A DNA stretch of 64,000 nucleotides, taken from Limnohabitans sp. Bal53 (GTDB lineage Bacteria; Pseudomonadota; Gammaproteobacteria; Burkholderiales; Burkholderiaceae_C). The position numbers were made by a program, and so were the translations under genes. The DNA lies in contig NZ_NESH01000001.1 of the NCBI RefSeq assembly GCF_003063355.1, positions 310,001 through 374,000 on the forward strand, given 5' to 3'. The notes beneath the pieces were generated by a model. That model saw only the letters and a list, made by a program, of their open reading frames with translations, searched no databases and was not told the DNA's origin. Of the stretch, positions 9,993 through 20,487 are shown piece by piece. Numbering within the stretch: the first letter of the stretch is position 1; the number at the start of each line of letters is the position of its first letter.

Positions 9993-10328
9993 CTAGCCCG
10001 GTTCATGGGGCTTGCGAGGCGGCAAGCGCGGCGCGTCCTCCACCACTTCGCGCACCTCCACGTCCACCACCTGGTCATCCTGCGCAAATGCGGCACTCTT
10101 CCGTCTGAAAGGCTCAAAACCTTGTCCGAATCCTGATCGGAAGCCCCCCTGCTTGAAACCTTGGCGCATGGCGCTGAACTGCTGCCAAACCATGACGACC
10201 TGGGGCTTACGACCCGTCAGCAGCCAACGAAGCGTCGCGAAAACAATGAAAAAAAGTAAAAAGAAAAGTATGGCTGCCAGAAAAACAAGTCCCAGCAGAC
10301 CCATGAATATGCGTGCAATCCAGTTCAT
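9993..10328 (-). CDS. Small membrane protein of unknown function
   Basis: A 111-residue protein with one very hydrophobic N-terminal stretch (about residues 5-35, rich in Leu, Phe and Ile), followed by a basic, Gly/Phe-rich and then acidic cytoplasmic tail. I do not recognise a family. It is the last gene of the minus run that begins at lepA, 18 bases after nagZ, and would be co-transcribed with it. Start MNWIARIF is the only sensible one. It ends beside the bidirectional terminator. A role in the envelope is only a guess from the membrane helix. Confidence 0.7.
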   Translation of the reverse strand: MNWIARIFMGLLGLVFLAAILFFLLFFIVFATLRWLLTGRKPQVVMVWQQFSAMRQGFKQGGFRSGFGQGFEPFRRKSAAFAQDDQVVDVEVREVVEDAPRLPPRKPHEPG

Positions 10329-10346
10329 CCAAGGGTCCTGTTCAAG

Positions 10347-11432
10347 TCAAGGCAGGCGGTCGAGCGCCTGCATGTAATCGGCCGAGCGCACCAGTTCATC
10401 CCAAGGGCGGGCGGGGGCTCGGGGCAAGAGGTTCAAGCGGCGCTCTTCGCTGACCTCTTGGGGCTGCCAATGGCCTTTGAGCTGCGCCTCGGCCAGTTGG
10501 TCAAGCACCTCGTCCAGCTCTTGGCCACCGTTCACCGCAGATCGGTTGCACAGCAGTGCCAAATCACAGCCAGCGTGCAAAGCGGTGATGACGGCCTCGG
10601 TGTAGCTGAGGGTGCGACCCTCCAGCTGGCGGGCGGCGGCCATCGACAAGTCATCGGTGCAAACCACGCCCTGAAAACCCAGTTGAGCGCGCAAGATGTC
10701 TTGCAGCCAGCGCGGCGAAAAGCCTGCTGGGCGGCTGTCCACCTTGCTGTAAATCACATGCGCGGGCATCACGGCAGTGAGCACACTGCCCAGCCAACGG
10801 TAAGGCTGCGCGTCATCGGCCAGGATGGTCTTGAAGCCTCGCTTGTCCACCGGCAGTGCCACATGCGAGTCGGCCTTCACGGCACCGTGGCCGGGAAAAT
10901 GTTTACCGCAGTTGCCCATGCCCGCCTGCAGCAAGCCCTGCATCAGGCTGCGGGCCAACAGGCTCACCACACGCGGGTCACGTGCAAAAGCGCGGTCGCC
11001 GATCACACCGCTCTCGCCATGGTCCAGATCCAGCACAGGCGTGAAGCTGAAGTCCACACCACAAGCACGCAATTCACTGGCCAAGACAAAGCCCGCCGAA
11101 GTGGCCGCCTCACAGGCTTTCAGCACACCCGAACCGGGTTGGCTTTTGTCGTCCTGATGCCAAAGTTCACCCAGCGCCCGCATGCTGGGCAAGTGGGTGA
11201 AGCCGTCGGTACGAAAGCGCTGCACCCTGCCGCCTTCATGGTCGACAGCGATCAAGAGGTCGGCCCGAATGCGCTTGATCTCGGCACACAGCTCAGTGAG
11301 TTGCGCACGGCTTTGCCAGTTGCGGCCAAACAAAATCATGCCACCCACCAAGGGATGGGCCAGGCGGCGGCGGTCCACATCGGTCAAGGTGGTGCCAGCA
11401 ATGTCAATGATCAGGGGAGCGTGCAGTGTCAT
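10347..11432 (-). CDS. nagZ: Beta-N-acetylhexosaminidase NagZ (GH3)
   Basis: A 361-residue cytoplasmic enzyme that removes N-acetylglucosamine from anhydromuropeptides during cell-wall recycling. The GH3 landmarks are all visible: AVDHEGGRVQRFR near residue 60, the catalytic-loop segment KHFPGHGAVKADSHVALP with its Asp/His pair, and VCTDDLSMAAAR, which holds the nucleophile aspartate. ATG 11432 gives the family's usual N-terminus (MTLHAPLIIDIAGTTL); longer frames upstream are unlikely. It is 37 bases downstream of acpS in the same run. Muropeptides made by this enzyme can affect AmpC-type beta-lactamase control in some bacteria. Confidence 0.94.
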   Translation of the reverse strand: MTLHAPLIIDIAGTTLTDVDRRRLAHPLVGGMILFGRNWQSRAQLTELCAEIKRIRADLLIAVDHEGGRVQRFRTDGFTHLPSMRALGELWHQDDKSQPGSGVLKACEAATSAGFVLASELRACGVDFSFTPVLDLDHGESGVIGDRAFARDPRVVSLLARSLMQGLLQAGMGNCGKHFPGHGAVKADSHVALPVDKRGFKTILADDAQPYRWLGSVLTAVMPAHVIYSKVDSRPAGFSPRWLQDILRAQLGFQGVVCTDDLSMAAARQLEGRTLSYTEAVITALHAGCDLALLCNRSAVNGGQELDEVLDQLAEAQLKGHWQPQEVSEERRLNLLPRAPARPWDELVRSADYMQALDRLP

Positions 11433-11469
11433 GAGGTGTGGATTCCATGTGGGGCGCCAGCGCGGTAAA

Positions 11470-11877
11470 TCAAGTGCGCGGGGGGCTTTGGGTCTCGACC
11501 ACACAAAAGCTGGCCGCGTATTCGGACTCGTCGGTCACGGTGATGTGGGCGCTGAGGTTTTTGGCCTCAAACCATTCTTTCAGCACACCATGCAGCACGA
11601 TGACCGGCTGGCCGCTGGGCAGTTTGGCCACCTCACACAGGCGCCAGGTCATGGGCATGCGCATGCCCAAGCCTATGGCTTTGCTGAAGGCCTCTTTGGC
11701 CGAAAAGCGCGTGGCCAAATAGCGCACACCGCGCTCGGGCCAGCGGGCACTTCGGGCTTTCCAGGTGGACATCTCTGCGTCAGACAGCACCTTGGCAGCA
11801 AAACGCTCGCCATGCCGCTCCAGGCTGGCCCGGATGCGACGGATGTCGCAAATGTCAGTGCCGATGCCGTAGATCAT
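11470..11877 (-). CDS. acpS: Holo-[acyl-carrier-protein] synthase
   Basis: A 135-residue enzyme that attaches 4'-phosphopantetheine from CoA to the acyl carrier protein. The magnesium-binding Asp8 is in [12 protein letters not shown], and the second conserved site is the glutamate in [13 protein letters not shown]. Its partner would be the acpP gene at 21739-21975. The ATG at 11877 overlaps the pdxJ stop as ATGA, so this start is firm. The pdxJ-acpS pair is conserved from E. coli to betaproteobacteria. Confidence 0.96.
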   Translation of the reverse strand: MIYGIGTDICDIRRIRASLERHGERFAAKVLSDAEMSTWKARSARWPERGVRYLATRFSAKEAFSKAIGLGMRMPMTWRLCEVAKLPSGQPVIVLHGVLKEWFEAKNLSAHITVTDESEYAASFCVVETQSPPRT

Positions 11878-12635
11878 TTTTTCAGGCAAGCGAGGTAGGC
11901 CCGCACCGTCGCGGCGTAACCCATCTCCAACGCGTCGGCCATGAAGGCGTGGCCAATCGAGACCTCTTGCAGGCCTTTGACAGCCGCCACAAAAGCGGGC
12001 AAGTTGTCACAGTTGAGGTCGTGGCCAGCGTTCAAGCCCAAACCGGCTCTTGTGGCTGCCACGGCGGCATCGGCGTAGCGCTGCAGCTGATGGTCTTGCT
12101 CTGGCGTGCCAAAGGCAGCGACATAGGGTTCGGTGTACAACTCCACCCGATCGGCGCCCACAGCGCGGGCTGCGGCCATTTGCTCAGGCAAGGGGTCCAT
12201 GAACAGGCTCACACGCACGCCCAAGGCTTTGCATTCGTCAATCAGGGGTTTCAGGCGTTCGGCGTCTTGCGGGAAGGTCCAGCCGTGGTCGCTGGTGAAC
12301 TGGCCTTCGCTGTCGGGCACAAAGGTCACCTGGTGCGGGCGCACGGCACGCACATGGTCCATTAGGTTGTGGAAAGGGTTGCCTTCGATATTGAACTCCC
12401 GCTCGGGCCAGGCCTTCATGAGGGCGTGGAGCTCGGGCACGTCGCTGGCGCGGATGTGGCGCTCGTCCGGGCGCGGGTGGATGGTGATGCCGTTCGCACC
12501 GGCTTGCAGGCACAGCTCGGCCGCACGCCTGACGCTGGGAATGCCCAAGTGGCGCGAGTTGCGCAGCAAGGCGACTTTGTTGACATTGACCGACAGGGCC
12601 ACGCTTGGGGAAGAAGCAGTCATGGAGGAGTTCAT
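11874..12635 (-). CDS. pdxJ: Pyridoxine 5'-phosphate synthase
   Basis: A 253-residue TIM-barrel enzyme that condenses 1-deoxyxylulose 5-phosphate with 3-amino-2-oxopropyl phosphate in vitamin B6 synthesis. The family start [15 protein letters not shown] and the active-site segment [12 protein letters not shown] are clear. Later come EFNIEGNP and [11 protein letters not shown], the phosphate-binding part. The ATG at 12635 overlaps the recO stop as ATGA; an ATG at 12623 is a weaker choice. It sits between recO and acpS, the standard order. Confidence 0.96.
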   Translation of the reverse strand: MNSSMTASSPSVALSVNVNKVALLRNSRHLGIPSVRRAAELCLQAGANGITIHPRPDERHIRASDVPELHALMKAWPEREFNIEGNPFHNLMDHVRAVRPHQVTFVPDSEGQFTSDHGWTFPQDAERLKPLIDECKALGVRVSLFMDPLPEQMAAARAVGADRVELYTEPYVAAFGTPEQDHQLQRYADAAVAATRAGLGLNAGHDLNCDNLPAFVAAVKGLQEVSIGHAFMADALEMGYAATVRAYLACLKK

Positions 12636-13378
12636 AAGGTTTGCAAGTCCAGCATCATTTGGCGGGTGCGCAAAGCGCCCACACCACAATGGTAGTTGAG
12701 CAACAGGCGCAAGGGGCGCTGCAGCTGCACCAGCAGGTGGGCGCACTCGCGCAACAAGGCGGCAAAAGGACTGGGTGACGCCAGCGCCGCGTGCAGCGCC
12801 AACCATTGCTCGCCGCGCAAGGCTTGGCGGTCATCGCTGACCCACTGCAGCCCCGCCTCGGGGGCAAGCGCATAACTGTCCGTGGGCGACAAAGGCTTGA
12901 GGGTCAGGGTTTGCAGGTTCAGAGCGGGCAACAGGCCCATTTCGCGCAGCAGCAACAACTCAAAGCCGCGCAAAGCCCACTGCAGCGCATCGGGGTCGCC
13001 ACTGGCCAATAAACGCACGGCGGCGGCATAAACCTCAAACAGCTGTGGGTGGGGATCGTCGCGCGCGGTCAGGCGCATCAGCAATTCATTGAGGTAGTAG
13101 CCCGACAGCAAAGCCTCGCCCGTGGGCATGACATGCCCGCCCACCCATTCGGCCGATTTGAGGGTGCGGATGTCACCATCTCCCCCAAACGCCAGAGACA
13201 AAGGCTGCAAAGGCAAGAGCACCGGGCGAAAGCTGGAGGTGGGCCGCTTGGCCCCTTTGGCCACCAAAGCCACACGACCGTGGTGGCGGCTGAAGACCTC
13301 GAGGATCAGGCTGGTTTCGCTCCAGTCGTAGCGGTGCAGCACATAGGCTGGCTCGTCTGCGATCCGCTTGGAGGCCAT
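12632..13378 (-). CDS. recO: DNA repair protein RecO
   Basis: A 248-residue protein of the RecFOR pathway, which loads RecA on gapped DNA coated with SSB. The N-terminal OB fold is seen in [20 protein letters not shown] and [12 protein letters not shown]. The rest is the alpha-helical domain. The four zinc-type cysteines seen in some RecO proteins are not present. The ATG at 13378 lies 11 bases after the era stop, which makes it the natural start. The order era-recO-pdxJ supports the call, because RecO sequences vary a lot. Confidence 0.92.
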   Translation of the reverse strand: MASKRIADEPAYVLHRYDWSETSLILEVFSRHHGRVALVAKGAKRPTSSFRPVLLPLQPLSLAFGGDGDIRTLKSAEWVGGHVMPTGEALLSGYYLNELLMRLTARDDPHPQLFEVYAAAVRLLASGDPDALQWALRGFELLLLREMGLLPALNLQTLTLKPLSPTDSYALAPEAGLQWVSDDRQALRGEQWLALHAALASPSPFAALLRECAHLLVQLQRPLRLLLNYHCGVGALRTRQMMLDLQTL

Positions 13379-13389
13379 TGGCGGCGAAA

Positions 13390-14457
13390 TTACTCGTAAC
13401 CGAAGCTGCGCACGCGGGCTTCGTCGTCGGCCCAGCCTGAACGCACCTTCACCCACAGCTCGATGAAGACCTTGGCGTCCAGCAGCTTTTCCAGCTCGAC
13501 GCGGGTTTCAGTGCCGATGCGTTTGAGCTTTTCGCCCTTGTCACCGATCACCATGGCCTTGTGCCCTTCGCGCTCGACCACGATGGTGGCGGCAATGCGC
13601 AGCATCCGCTTGGCCGTACGACCGGCTTCTTCTTCAAACTTGTCGATCACCACAGTCGAGGTGTAAGGCAGCTCGTCGCCGGTCAGGCGAAAGAGTTTTT
13701 CGCGCACCATTTCGCTGGCCAAAAACTTTTCGCTGCGATCGGTGAGTTCGTCTTCGGCGTGCCACCAAGGCTGCTCGGGCAGGTATTTTTCGCAAATGCC
13801 GAGCAGGCGCTCGATGTCTTTGGGCTGCTTGGCCGACATGGGCACGAACTCGGTGAAGGCGTGGCGCTCTTGCATGCTTTGCAGCCAAGGCGCGATGTCG
13901 CCACGGCGGTGCACGTTGTCGAGTTTGTTGGCCACCAGCAAGACCGGAATGCCGGGCTTGAGCAGCGCCAAGACCTTGGCGTCCGCCGTGGTGAAGCTGC
14001 CTGCCTCGACCACAAACAACACCAGATCCACATCACTCACCGCACCGACCACGGTCTTGTTGAGCGACTTGTTGAGCGCCGTGCCGTGGATGGTCTGGAA
14101 ACCAGGGGTATCGACAAACACATACTGTGCTGCGCCCTGGGTACGAATACCGGTGATGCGGTGGCGTGTGGTTTGCGCTTTGCGTGAGGTGATGCTGATC
14201 TTTTGGCCCACCAAGGCATTGAGCAAGGTGGACTTTCCCACGTTGGGTTTACCCACAATGGCCACCAGGCCGCAGCGCTGGCCTTCCACCGGCACAGGCG
14301 CGGGGGCAGCAGCAACCGGAGGCAAAGCCGCGTCTTCGGATGCGTCGCGTGGCTGAATGGTCACGCCCGCGATTTGCACAGGGCGGCGCATGGTTTGCTC
14401 TTGCGGCGTGCGTTCAGTCGCAGATTCGGAAGGTGCGTTTTTTTTGTCGGTACTCAT
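13390..14457 (-). CDS. era: GTPase Era
   Basis: A 355-residue GTPase that binds 16S rRNA and helps 30S ribosome assembly. It has the P-loop GKPNVGKS at 69-76, the switch segment DTPGF and the specificity motif NKLD. The C-terminal KH domain has [20 protein letters not shown]. It is about 55-60 residues longer than E. coli Era, because of a Pro/Ala-rich N-terminal extension before the G domain. The ATG overlaps the rnc stop (ATGA), which argues that the extension is real. Cotranscribed with rnc, recO and pdxJ. Confidence 0.96.
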   Translation of the reverse strand: MSTDKKNAPSESATERTPQEQTMRRPVQIAGVTIQPRDASEDAALPPVAAAPAPVPVEGQRCGLVAIVGKPNVGKSTLLNALVGQKISITSRKAQTTRHRITGIRTQGAAQYVFVDTPGFQTIHGTALNKSLNKTVVGAVSDVDLVLFVVEAGSFTTADAKVLALLKPGIPVLLVANKLDNVHRRGDIAPWLQSMQERHAFTEFVPMSAKQPKDIERLLGICEKYLPEQPWWHAEDELTDRSEKFLASEMVREKLFRLTGDELPYTSTVVIDKFEEEAGRTAKRMLRIAATIVVEREGHKAMVIGDKGEKLKRIGTETRVELEKLLDAKVFIELWVKVRSGWADDEARVRSFGYE

Positions 14458-15146
14458 GCGGCGCTTTCGGATTTCAAGGTGAGCAGCATGGCGGCAGCCG
14501 CTGCTTGTTCAGCCGCGCGACGCGACGCGCCCGAGCCTTGTTGGGTTTTGCGCAATTCGGTCACTTCGCAAGAGACCTCGAATTGCTGGCGGTGCGCCGC
14601 GCCGGAGGTGCCGACCACGGTGTATTTGGGCAGCGCGAGCTTGCGCCCTTGCAGCCACTCTTGCAATTCGGTCTTGGGGTCTTTGCCCACGGCCTGCATG
14701 TCGGGCTTGATGTCGACCTGGGCAAACAAGCGTTCGACCAGAGCTTGTGCATCTTTGTAGCCACCGTCGAGGTAAACCGCGCCAATGATGGCTTCAAGTG
14801 CATCGGCCAAGATGGACGGACGGTTTTGCCCGCCCGAGCGCATCTCGCCCTCGCCCAGCCGCATCACAGCGGGCAAATCCAGCTTTATGGCCAATTGGTG
14901 CAGTGTGTCTTGCTTGACCAAGTTGGCCCGCACACGCGACAAATCGCCCTCGGGCAAATTGGCCAGTTGGGCGTACAACATGTGCGCTACCGACAGGTTG
15001 AGCACCGAGTCACCCAAAAATTCCAGGCGCTCGTTGTGGTCGGCGCTGAAGCTGCGGTGCGTGACCGCCTGCTGCAGCAAAGCATGCTGACGGAAGGCGT
15101 AACCCAGCCGGACTTGCAATTCGGACAGAACGGGGGAAGTTGCCAC
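14454..15146 (-). CDS. rnc: Ribonuclease III
   Basis: A 230-residue double-strand-specific RNase that processes rRNA precursors and some mRNAs. The catalytic signature [13 protein letters not shown] is intact, and the second site is [16 protein letters not shown]. The C-terminal double-stranded RNA-binding domain covers about the last 70 residues and ends in [19 protein letters not shown]. The start is uncertain. GTG 15146 is chosen because a GAGG ribosome site stands five bases ahead of it and the lepB stop is close. A TTG at 15170 would add eight residues. Confidence 0.94.
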   Translation of the reverse strand: MATSPVLSELQVRLGYAFRQHALLQQAVTHRSFSADHNERLEFLGDSVLNLSVAHMLYAQLANLPEGDLSRVRANLVKQDTLHQLAIKLDLPAVMRLGEGEMRSGGQNRPSILADALEAIIGAVYLDGGYKDAQALVERLFAQVDIKPDMQAVGKDPKTELQEWLQGRKLALPKYTVVGTSGAAHRQQFEVSCEVTELRKTQQGSGASRRAAEQAAAAAMLLTLKSESAA

Positions 15147-15153
15147 GCCCACC

Positions 15154-16118
15154 TCAGTCAAACGCGCCAATGCGCTTGAGATTGCCGAAGTTCATCCACA
15201 CAAAGAAGGCTTTGCCCACGATGTTGCCATCCGGTACAAAACCAAAATAACGTGAGTCCAGCGAGTTATCGCGGTTGTCGCCCATCATGAAGTAGTGCCC
15301 TGCTGGCACCTTGCAAGTCACGCCTTCGACGGTGTAGTTGCAGTTCTCGCGGCCGGCAAACTGATCGGCACCCGGCACAAAGGCCGGACGGTCATCGTCT
15401 TGCAGCGTTTGGTGCGGCTTGGCGCCCAAAGTTTCGCGGCGGTGCTTGTGGTAGCGCATGGTGGACTCGTCAAAAAAGTCGGGCAGCACTTCGGTGGGCA
15501 CGGGTTTGCCGTTGATGGTCAGGCTTTTGTTCAAATAAGCCACCTCGTCCCCGGGCAAACCGACCACGCGCTTGATGTAGTCCACGCTCGGCTTGGGCGG
15601 GTAACGGAACACCATCACATCACCACGCTGCACGGGTGTGCCTTCGGTGATCTTGGTATTGGCCACCGGCAGACGAATGCCGTAATGGAATTTGTTCACC
15701 AGAATCAAATCACCAATGTGCAGCGTCGGGATCATGGAGCCCGAGGGGATCTTGAAGGGCTCAAACAAGAACGAGCGCAGCACAAACACCACCACGATCA
15801 CCGGGAACAAGCCCGCGGTCCAGTCCAGCCACCAAGGCTGCATGAGCAGCTTCTCGCGTGACTCGCGGATGTCGGTGTCCACTTTGTCGATGCCCATTTT
15901 GGCCAACTCGGCGCGGCGCTGCGCGGTTTCGGCTTCGAGCTGCGCCACTGCTTTTTGGCGCTGCGGCAAAAACACGAAGCGCTCGGCCAGCCAATAAATG
16001 CCCGTGACCACCGTGGCCAGCAGCAAGAGCAGCGCAAAGTTACCCTCCAGGTAGCCCAGATACCAAGCACCCGCGTAGCCGACAAACGCGGCCAAGACCA
16101 ACGACGTTAAAAACTGCA

Positions 16119-16119
<1 letters not shown>
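15154..16119 (-). CDS. lepB: Signal peptidase I
   Basis: A 321-residue inner-membrane protease that removes signal peptides from exported proteins. There are two N-terminal membrane stretches (about 3-22 and 28-45), a charged cytoplasmic loop and a third membrane helix before the periplasmic catalytic domain. The catalytic serine is Ser128 in [10 protein letters not shown] and the catalytic lysine is Lys183 in [13 protein letters not shown]. The later box [15 protein letters not shown] is the usual family hallmark. The ATG at 16119 shares one base with the lepA stop (TGATG), so translation is coupled. Confidence 0.96.
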
Positions 16120-17927
<1,808 letters not shown>

Positions 17928-17966
17928 CAAGGAAGTTCTGCAAGTGTTGGTGGATCAACGATCCGG

Positions 17967-18002
17967 AAAAGAAAAAAGGGCGCGTCTGGTGGCGACGCGC
18001 CC
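17967..18002 (-). terminator. Strong intrinsic terminator just upstream of lepA
   Basis: A perfect 9-bp stem, GGGCGCGTC (17978-17986) with GACGCGCCC (17994-18002), has a 7-base loop. On the minus strand it is followed by a run of six T, then C and four T (17967-17977). It points in the same direction as degQ and lepA. It ends 40 bases before the lepA start codon. Confidence 0.85.
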
Positions 18003-18036
18003 TGAACCAACAATCAATGGCAACTGCGATAGTTGG
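17967..18036 (-). ncRNA. Candidate small RNA or attenuated lepA leader
   Basis: A minus-strand TACAAT (plus 18043-18048) would start transcription near 18036. The next bases form an imperfect hairpin, CCAAC-A-ATC with GAT-A-GTTGG (18007-18036), directly followed by the strong terminator and its long U tail. That gives a compact RNA of about 70 bases with two hairpins, the usual shape of an Hfq-dependent small RNA or a terminated leader. The -35 match is poor, so this is a structural guess only. Confidence 0.3.
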
Positions 18037-18118
18037 GACTTCATTGTAGGCAAATTGGCCCATTCGCACAGCCCCGCTGTCGGGTTCGGCTGGTCGTTGC
18101 TGCTATGCAACATGAAAC

Positions 18119-18185
18119 TTATCAACAACTTATCCACAATAAATGTTACCAAGATAGGAACAACTTGTGGGCTGTCTGTGGATCA
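18119..18185. promoter_or_regulatory. Cluster of DnaA-box-like sites
   Basis: TTATCCACA at 18130-18138 is an exact match to the classical DnaA box. TTATCAACA at 18119-18127 differs by one base and lies 11 bases away in the same orientation. TGTGGATCA at 18177-18185 is a near match in the opposite orientation. No dnaA, dnaN or other origin gene is nearby, so a replication origin is unlikely; DnaA-controlled transcription or titration is possible. Confidence 0.4.
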
Positions 18186-18420
18186 TCGGTGGAAACATGC
18201 GGCAAATCCCGCATGGTGAATCCAGACCTGCTCTATATGCCATGAATGACGGATCAAGACGGTTGATTTTATCCAAATTCGGCATGAGGACCCAAAAATG
18301 TTAGCAAACACAAACTTCAAAAATATTTTTGGATTCGGCCATATCTCCCCAAAAATTGACGTTTGGGCCCAACAACCCCAAAACCCCAGGGGTTTCAGGG
18401 TCTGCCGGGCTTGACACCCA

Positions 18421-19887
18421 TCAAGGAGCGGGTCGGATCAGCACATATTGCGCCCCGTCGCCCCGACGGATCAACACACTGACTGGGCGGGACTTGTCGA
18501 TGCGCGCCATCAGCGATTCGAACACCTGGACCGAGCTGACCTCGGTGTTCGCCACCGCCAGGATCAGGTCACCCTCGCGGATGCCCGCGCGTGCGGCCGC
18601 ATCCACAGCGGCATCCACCCGAACACCAGCGCGCACGCGCGCTTCTTTCTTTTGGTCCGCGCTCAAATCACTCAAGCTCAGGCCCAAGTGTGCGATCTTG
18701 GCGGTCGGTGCTTTCTTCTCGGGGGCAGCCGCAGCCACTTTTTCTGGCTCGATCTCGGCCACGGTGACCCTCAGGTCTTTGGTGGCCCCTCGGCGGAACA
18801 CCGTCAGCGCCACTTGACTGCCGGGCTTGGTATTGCCCACCGCACGCGGCAGATCGGCGGGTTTTTCAATCGACTTGCCGTCAAAGCGGGTGATGATGTC
18901 ACCCGCCTCAATGCCGGCTTTCTCGGCCGGCGAGCCTTCTTCCACGCCGCGCACCAACACGCCTTGCGCTTTGCCCAAGCCAATCGATTCGGCCACTTCT
19001 TTGGTCACGGGTGCAATTTGCACACCGATGCGGCCACGGCTAACCCGCCCAGTGGCGCGCAGCTGTTCACTCACGCGCATGGCCTCGTCCATAGGAATGG
19101 CGAACGAGATCCCCATAAAACCGCCCGATCGGGAATAAATTTGGCTGTTGATGCCCACCACTTCACCGCGCATATTGATCAGCGGGCCACCCGAGTTGCC
19201 AGGGTTGATGGCGACATCGGTCTGGATGAAGGGCAAATAATCTCCCGTATCGCGCTGTTTGGCGCTCACAATGCCTGCCGTGACGGTGTTCTCCAGGCCA
19301 AAGGGGGAACCAATGGCCATCACCCACTCGCCCACTCGCAGGCGATTGACATCGCCGACCTTGACTGCGGACAGGCCGGTGGCCTGGATTTTCACGACTG
19401 CCACGTCGGTGCGCTTGTCGGCCCCCACAATGCGCGCCTTGAATTCCCGTTGGTCGGGCAGCGTCACCATCACCTCGTCGGCCCCGTCGATGACATGGGC
19501 ATTGGTCATGATGTAACCGTCCGCACTCAAGATGAAGCCCGAACCCACGCCACGTGGTTGGGCTTCTGGCTCGGGTCGATTTTGCCGCGGGCCCTGGCGT
19601 GGCGCGTTCGGCATGGGCACACCAAAAAAGCGGCGAAACAATTCCTGCATTTCTTCGTCAGGCCCGCCTGCGCCGGGCGTGCCGGTGCTCACTTTTTCAA
19701 GGGTTCGAATGTTCACCACCGAGGGGCCGACTTGTTCCACCAAGTCGGTGAAATCGGGCAAGCCGCGTACAGCAGCAGCCGGGGCTTGCGCCAAAGCGGC
19801 TGTGGTGGGCAGCATGGCCCAGCCTGCCATCAGGGCCGTGGCCATGCAGGCCGATGCAGCCGTTTTCATGAATTTGTTGTTCAGCAC
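18421..19887 (-). CDS. degQ: DegQ/MucD-type periplasmic serine protease
   Basis: A 488-residue Do-family protease and chaperone of the periplasm. It has a signal peptide ending near ALAQA, a trypsin-like domain with the triad His131 (MTNAHVID), Asp161 (TDVAVVKI) and Ser232 (NPGNSGGPL), and two C-terminal PDZ domains (roughly 295-380 and 400-480). A GTG at 19887 is chosen because a GGAGG ribosome site stands six bases ahead of it; the ATG at 19869 is too far from that site. In many relatives this gene follows rpoE-rseA-rseB, but here those genes are missing. Confidence 0.94.
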   Translation of the reverse strand: MLNNKFMKTAASACMATALMAGWAMLPTTAALAQAPAAAVRGLPDFTDLVEQVGPSVVNIRTLEKVSTGTPGAGGPDEEMQELFRRFFGVPMPNAPRQGPRQNRPEPEAQPRGVGSGFILSADGYIMTNAHVIDGADEVMVTLPDQREFKARIVGADKRTDVAVVKIQATGLSAVKVGDVNRLRVGEWVMAIGSPFGLENTVTAGIVSAKQRDTGDYLPFIQTDVAINPGNSGGPLINMRGEVVGINSQIYSRSGGFMGISFAIPMDEAMRVSEQLRATGRVSRGRIGVQIAPVTKEVAESIGLGKAQGVLVRGVEEGSPAEKAGIEAGDIITRFDGKSIEKPADLPRAVGNTKPGSQVALTVFRRGATKDLRVTVAEIEPEKVAAAAPEKKAPTAKIAHLGLSLSDLSADQKKEARVRAGVRVDAAVDAAARAGIREGDLILAVANTEVSSVQVFESLMARIDKSRPVSVLIRRGDGAQYVLIRPAP

Positions 19888-19966
19888 AAAAAGCCTCCTT
19901 TTGTCGGTCAAAACCAAATTGCAACTTTCAGGCAGATGCGGGTGAAAACAGCCTTTTCAAGCCGCA

Positions 19967-20461
19967 TCAAAGACGCTCTTGCAGGTCTTTGCCCAACCGT
20001 TCAGGCATCTTGGGGCGCGAATATACAGCGCATCTAAATCCGTGCCACTTTGAGGGCATCGCACGTGCCTGCAGCCAGGCGCAGCGCAGCCGACCTTGTG
20101 CATGGCCTTCTTCGCTCAACGGCTGCAGCCACAACAACAGGCCTTGCCCCGTGTCCACGCCCACCGAGACGTTCACGGCCTGGGCCTGCTCGTCCGATTC
20201 GGTCTCGGCTTGCCAAAACCAGGCCTCTCCACTCCAGACCAAACGCCCGCACGTGAGCGTTTGCCTCGGTGCCCACAGCGCAGCAAACCCAACACAAACA
20301 CCCCACAACATCCAGGCCGCCCAGAGCTTGGGGCCTGTGGCCAAAGTCTGGAGTTGCCAGCTGAGCAAGCCCATAGCCGAAGCCACAGCCACAGCCACAA
20401 ACAACAGTCGGCCCCAAACAAAACGCCCCACCGGGAAAACCACAGGCGGGGCGTTGTGCAT
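19967..20461 (-). CDS. Putative YgfX-like inner-membrane protein
   Basis: A 164-residue protein between fabF and degQ. The first third has two membrane stretches (about 13-33 and 41-60). The second part is soluble and Trp-rich, with the spaced pattern W..EAWFWQ, then a glycine followed by LLLWLQP and a final CAWLQARAMPSKW. This layout resembles YgfX, a small two-helix protein that works with SdhE in some gammaproteobacteria and lies close to rpoE in Pseudomonas. The match is by eye and weak, so the function is not certain. The ATG at 20461 is 26 bases after the fabF stop. Confidence 0.55.
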   Translation of the reverse strand: MHNAPPVVFPVGRFVWGRLLFVAVAVASAMGLLSWQLQTLATGPKLWAAWMLWGVCVGFAALWAPRQTLTCGRLVWSGEAWFWQAETESDEQAQAVNVSVGVDTGQGLLLWLQPLSEEGHAQGRLRCAWLQARAMPSKWHGFRCAVYSRPKMPERLGKDLQERL

Positions 20462-20487
20462 GGCTTGAAACGAGCCCGAGGGGGCCG

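Larger units (their letters stand above)
17928..18420. other. 490-base non-coding region between degQ and lepA
   Basis: No convincing gene is present; short frames here lack ribosome sites and family resemblance. Reading away from degQ on the minus strand, one sees a palindrome-rich stretch after the degQ stop (AAACCCCAGGGGTTT near 18381-18395, and CAAAAATATTTTTG near 18320-18333). A group of DnaA-box-like sites follows, then a possible -10 element, and finally a strong intrinsic terminator just before lepA. The region is less GC-rich than its neighbours. It probably holds the lepA promoter and may encode a small RNA. Confidence 0.6.

Noticed and set aside
18001..18260. Replication origin between degQ and lepA, suggested by DnaA boxes
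   Set aside because: No dnaA, dnaN, gidA or parA lies near, and there are only three boxes, one of them exact. A chromosomal origin would normally have more sites plus an AT-rich unwinding tract.
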